DNA from: CAUPWF01 sp036656795
Lineage (GTDB): Bacteria > Bacillota > Clostridia > Lachnospirales > Lachnospiraceae
Length of the DNA: 64,000 bases
Direction of reading: 5' to 3'
Assembly (NCBI GenBank): GCA_036656795.1
Contig: JAVXHR010000010.1
Span: 4,795-68,794, forward strand
In this document: piece after piece, positions 60,969 to 64,000 of the stretch
How the letters are laid out: the number at the start of each line of letters is the position of its first letter
Position numbering within the stretch: position 1 is the first letter of the stretch
Position numbers and translations under genes: made by a program
The notes under the pieces: model-generated
Told to the model about the DNA's origin: nothing
Databases searched by the model: none
Seen by the model: only the letters and a program-made list of their open reading frames with translations

Positions 60969-62065
60969 TATGCCACACTCCCTTTGTTCCATATCTGCAC
61001 AACTTGTTCTAATTCTATCTCAATGATTTCTTTTTTACTCTGGACAATATTTTTTCTCATAGTATTTAATTTTTTATCATCTAAAAGCAACTCTTGTAAT
61101 TGCAAAATGTAATTTTCTGATCTTTTCCACACAACCATTCCTATATTCTGTTCCTCTACAAAATGAGCATTATATACTTCTTGTTCTAAAAATGGATGAA
61201 TAACGAACATCGGAGTTTCACAATGAAGAATTTCAAATAACGTACTTCCTCCTACTTTTGTTATAATCAAATCTGCCTCCTGCATATAGTCACTTACATG
61301 ATTTGTATATCCCAAAACGTTCACATTATCATATTTTCCATTTAATCTTTTATACGCTTTTTTGTTTTTTCCTGTTAATACTGTTGCTTTTATATGTGGA
61401 TTTTGGTGAATAAATTCCATAAGACAATCCATATGTGGCAATAATCCTAAGCCACCTCCCATGATTAAGATATGTTTTTCCTGATGTTTAAGTGATTTTT
61501 TCTTTTCAACTTCCGTATGATTTAGAAACTCCTGTCGTACCGGAATACCTGTAACATAGATAGAATTTGCATTCTTTCCAGCTTGAATCAAGTGGTTTTT
61601 AATAGAAACCGTTGGAGCAAGATAACTCTCCACATTTGAAATTACCCATTCGGGGTGCGTACTTATATCTGTAATACACGTAATTAAAGGAATCTTACAT
61701 CCTGTCTTTTCCTTATAAGACGCAATTGCTTGAGCACATAACGGCAATGTACAGATAATCATATCCGGTTGATACCGTTCAATCAGGCAGCGTAATTTAC
61801 GATACACTGAGAATCCGGCTGGCTTCATATCTACTTCCACCCTTCTGGAAAAACGATGAATCCAATTATAGATCGTATGACACTTTTCAACTAACATGTG
61901 AAACCCTATGTATAAAAATTTATGTGCTATTGGATATAGATATTCTAATAAATCAACCTCAATAATATTCGATTTTGGATCTTGATGTAAAAATTCCTCA
62001 CCGATTGCTTCTGCTGCCATTCTATGACCCATCCCAAATCTTCCACTTAAAATTATAACATTCAC
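60968..62065 (-). CDS. MGDG-synthase/UgtP-type glycosyltransferase
   Basis: A 365-residue GT-B-fold enzyme of the GT28 family, related to monogalactosyldiacylglycerol synthases and processive UgtP, which transfer UDP-sugars to diacylglycerol, and to MurG. The N-terminal domain has GRFGMGHRMAAEAIGEEF (residues 8-25). The C-terminal donor domain has ILIMGGGLGLLPHMD, ITKVGGSTLFEIL and PFLEQEVYNAHFVEE. It probably works at the inner membrane face. A GTG at 62065 preceded by GGAGG at seven bases is the likely start. With the deacetylase and YbhN-type gene it suggests a glycolipid or lipid-anchored glycan pathway. Confidence 0.88.
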   Translation of the reverse strand: MNVIILSGRFGMGHRMAAEAIGEEFLHQDPKSNIIEVDLLEYLYPIAHKFLYIGFHMLVEKCHTIYNWIHRFSRRVEVDMKPAGFSVYRKLRCLIERYQPDMIICTLPLCAQAIASYKEKTGCKIPLITCITDISTHPEWVISNVESYLAPTVSIKNHLIQAGKNANSIYVTGIPVRQEFLNHTEVEKKKSLKHQEKHILIMGGGLGLLPHMDCLMEFIHQNPHIKATVLTGKNKKAYKRLNGKYDNVNVLGYTNHVSDYMQEADLIITKVGGSTLFEILHCETPMFVIHPFLEQEVYNAHFVEEQNIGMVVWKRSENYILQLQELLLDDKKLNTMRKNIVQSKKEIIEIELEQVVQIWNKGSVA

Positions 62066-62168
62066 GTATATTCCTCCTTACTCATTACTCTCTAAGAATA
62101 TAGTACCGTTGATTTTTTAAGTTCATCGACACAAAACATTAAGTTTTTATAAAGTTCTCTACAACAAA

Positions 62169-62199
62169 ACAGATGTCCCTCATACAATGGGACATCTGT
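62169..62199 (-). terminator. Terminator after the 4HB chemoreceptor gene
   Basis: Perfect 11-bp arms ACAGATGTCCC (62169-62179) and GGGACATCTGT (62189-62199) with a 9-base loop are followed on the minus strand by TTTTGTTGT. It lies 55 bases after the chemoreceptor stop and separates it from the envelope operon. Confidence 0.88.
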
Positions 62200-62253
62200 C
62201 TTGTAGCTATTCCTCTTTATTTTTAAAAATGCAATCTCTGGATTGTGCCTATA

Positions 62254-63927
62254 TTAATTTGCTTTTAGTTTGAATTTACTTACCAATTCCTTTAGCATCT
62301 GTGCTTGCCCACTTAATTCCTCACTTGCCGCTGCTGACTCTTCTGCGGTTGCCGAATTGGTCTGTACTACTGAGGATATCTGATCTACTCCTTTCGTAAC
62401 CTGAGAGATGGATTCCGCTTGTTCATCAGATGCTGCCGCTATCTTATCAACAATCACAGAGGCTTCTCTTGCACCATCTACCACAGACAATAGCGACTGC
62501 GCAGTATCATCTGCAATTCTTGTTCCTTTTTCTACTGCCTTAACCGAATCCTCAATAAGTGCTGTCGTTCCTTTTGCTGCTTCTGCTGATTTACTGGCTA
62601 GATTACGGACTTCATCTGCAACCACCGCAAAACCTTTTCCTGCAGCCCCTGCTCGCGCAGCTTCTACCGCAGCATTGAGAGCAAGGATATTCGTCTGAAA
62701 TGCAATGTCTTCAATTGCTTTAATGACTTTGCCTATCTCTTGTGAAGAAGTACTGATTTCATCCATTGCAACAATTAATTCCTGCATCTTTTCATTACTG
62801 TTTGTAACTTCGGTTCCGGCTTCCGTTGTCTTTACACTAGCTTCTTTTGCGTTGTCGGCATTGGTTTTAATCTGTAATGAAATTTCATTAATTGTAGATG
62901 CTAGTTCTTCAACTGATGCAGCTTGCTCTGTTGCACCTTGAGACAATGCCTGTGCACCACTCGATACTTGATCCGAACCACTTGATACTTGATCCGATGC
63001 TTCGTTAATTTGACTTAATGTATCGCTTAATTTATTATTAATATTTCTTACTGCCATTAAAATTGGTGCATAATCCCCAATATAGATGTCTACGGCTTTT
63101 GATTTAATATCAAAGTTACCATCTGCCATCTCTCCTAACAGATAGCTAATATCATTTACGATTGTAGATATTGCTCCGATAGTAAAGACTATTTTTTTTG
63201 ATAAAACTCCCAATTCATCTTTTGAGTCGTAATCAATCGATATATCAAGAGATCCACTTGCCATCTCATTCATAGCCGCTTCTACTTTTTTCATAGGCCT
63301 TGTAATCGATCGCGTAGCAATAATTGCCATCACGATAGCTAAAATCAAACTGATTCCCAATAATACAAGACAGATTACAAGTGAGAGTTTCGTTGTTCTC
63401 TGAGAAGTCGCATCAAAATTAATGGCTCTTGTATCTGCATTTTTATATAATGCATCTGCTGCTTCTGCTGTTTTCGCATATGTATCCGCATAGGTTGTGT
63501 TTAATATAGTTGTTGCCTGCTCATAGTCTCCGGTCTGCAACAAAGAAAGGATTGTACTACGTTCCTTAGCTAATGCAACTTCTGCTTCCTCAACATCTGT
63601 TACTAATTTGGGATCTCCACCAAAGACGGATTTGATTTTATCAATACGTGCATCTAACTTGGCCTTATTTTTCGTAATTGCGTTCATATACTTATTAATA
63701 TCTTTATCAATAATGCCACTACGAATGTCTTTACCAATTGTGTTCAAATCACACTCAATTCCAATGGCTTCCGTTGTAGAAACATAAGGCCCTGTAAAAA
63801 GTTTATGAGAAAGACTTCCCACATTATTCAAACGTGTTAAAGCAAAACTCATCATGATTATGGCTAATACAGATACTACAGAAAACCCTATAAACAACTT
63901 CTTTCCTATTTTTAAATTTTTATACAT
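62254..63927 (-). CDS. Methyl-accepting chemotaxis protein with four-helix-bundle sensor
   Basis: A 557-residue chemoreceptor. Membrane helix 1 lies at about residues 10-30, followed by an all-helical extracellular domain of about 150 residues (4HB_MCP-like) and membrane helix 2 (about 184-206, LVICLVLLGISLILAIVMAI). A HAMP domain (about 208-260) and the signalling rod follow, with tip FQTNILALNAAVEAARAGA. The rod is closely similar to that of the dCache receptor elsewhere in the window, so both likely join one array and use the same CheA/CheW. A strong GAGGAGG site precedes the ATG. A sigma-28-like element upstream is not convincing. Confidence 0.93.
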   Translation of the reverse strand: MYKNLKIGKKLFIGFSVVSVLAIIMMSFALTRLNNVGSLSHKLFTGPYVSTTEAIGIECDLNTIGKDIRSGIIDKDINKYMNAITKNKAKLDARIDKIKSVFGGDPKLVTDVEEAEVALAKERSTILSLLQTGDYEQATTILNTTYADTYAKTAEAADALYKNADTRAINFDATSQRTTKLSLVICLVLLGISLILAIVMAIIATRSITRPMKKVEAAMNEMASGSLDISIDYDSKDELGVLSKKIVFTIGAISTIVNDISYLLGEMADGNFDIKSKAVDIYIGDYAPILMAVRNINNKLSDTLSQINEASDQVSSGSDQVSSGAQALSQGATEQAASVEELASTINEISLQIKTNADNAKEASVKTTEAGTEVTNSNEKMQELIVAMDEISTSSQEIGKVIKAIEDIAFQTNILALNAAVEAARAGAAGKGFAVVADEVRNLASKSAEAAKGTTALIEDSVKAVEKGTRIADDTAQSLLSVVDGAREASVIVDKIAAASDEQAESISQVTKGVDQISSVVQTNSATAEESAAASEELSGQAQMLKELVSKFKLKAN

Positions 63928-64000
63928 ATAAAACCCTCCTCGTACCTAAATTATCTTTTGTCTGTCTTAATTATGCGCAATATAGTAGACATTTATATTC

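Noticed and set aside
63971..63995. Sigma-28-like promoter before the 4HB chemoreceptor (TAAA and GCGCATAA)
   Set aside because: Spacing is 13 instead of about 15 bases and the -10 differs from GCCGATAA at two central positions; too weak to claim.
1..64000. Prophage, insertion sequence or integrative element
   Set aside because: No transposase, integrase, phage or conjugation gene and no target-site duplication was seen; gene content is core chromosomal throughout.

Overview
The window reads as chromosome of a low-GC, anaerobic, spore-forming and probably motile member of the Clostridia, most likely a Lachnospiraceae-type organism. The reasons are sporulation genes (yqfC, yqfD, a SpoVB-type flippase), two methyl-accepting chemotaxis proteins, acetate fermentation genes (pta, ackA), NfnAB, one-carbon genes (fhs, folD), an apparent Re-type citrate synthase next to an NADP isocitrate dehydrogenase, and a giant acyl-CoA dehydratase activase fusion. 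Almost every gene lies on the minus strand. Only three are on the plus strand: the ABC-F protein, tmcAL and the activase. No transposase, integrase, phage gene, CRISPR array or rRNA is visible, so this is core chromosome rather than an island.

Layout from left to right (minus-strand transcription runs right to left). 1-14.3 kb: a left-edge gene fragment, pyridoxal/pyridoxamine kinase, a MOP flippase, ybeY-phoH-yqfD-yqfC, nfnB-nfnA, a zinc-ribbon/TPR membrane protein, folD-fhs and ftsK/spoIIIE. 14.3-22.7 kb: a TepA-like Clp protease, O-acetylhomoserine sulfhydrylase, a CFI-box protein, yebC, a CorC-like CBS protein, then mazF-alr-nnr-rex behind a good promoter. 22.7-27 kb: a Na/Pi cotransporter, an unknown bitopic protein and a plus-strand ABC-F ATPase. 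27-30.4 kb: a citrate-to-2-oxoglutarate unit (synthase, GntR regulator, icd) with a consensus promoter whose -10 box lies in a perfect palindrome. 30.4-42 kb: a small unknown gene, ilvA, ftsY-smc-rnc, acpP-plsX, rpmF-yceD, ackA and pta. A 100-bp tandem repeat fills the pta-ackA gap.

42-48.6 kb: tmcAL diverges from pta, followed by degV, a WalJ-like hydrolase, coaE, polA and tRNA-Leu(CAA). 48.6-54.7 kb: a dCache chemoreceptor, then an operon of a rhomboid-like membrane protein, pyruvate kinase and diaminopimelate decarboxylase. 54.9-59.1 kb: the plus-strand 1413-residue activase. 59.2-64 kb: a three-gene envelope operon (MGDG-synthase-type glycosyltransferase, polysaccharide deacetylase, YbhN-type membrane protein) and a second chemoreceptor.

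Together the genes describe central carbon and redox metabolism (pyruvate kinase, Pta-AckA acetate/ATP formation, NfnAB transhydrogenation, C1-folate enzymes, Rex redox sensing) mixed with core cell-cycle and secretion genes (FtsK, SMC, FtsY, PolA, RNase III) and phospholipid initiation (PlsX, ACP). I found no complete unknown multi-gene system. The observations most worth checking are the repeat between pta and ackA, the operator-like palindrome of the citrate unit, the apparent rhomboid pseudoprotease next to pyruvate kinase, and the orphan activase fusion. Many start codons were reset from the longest reading frame using Shine-Dalgarno positions. No intergenic stretch exceeds 300 bases; the longest (285 bases, pta to ackA) holds the repeat.
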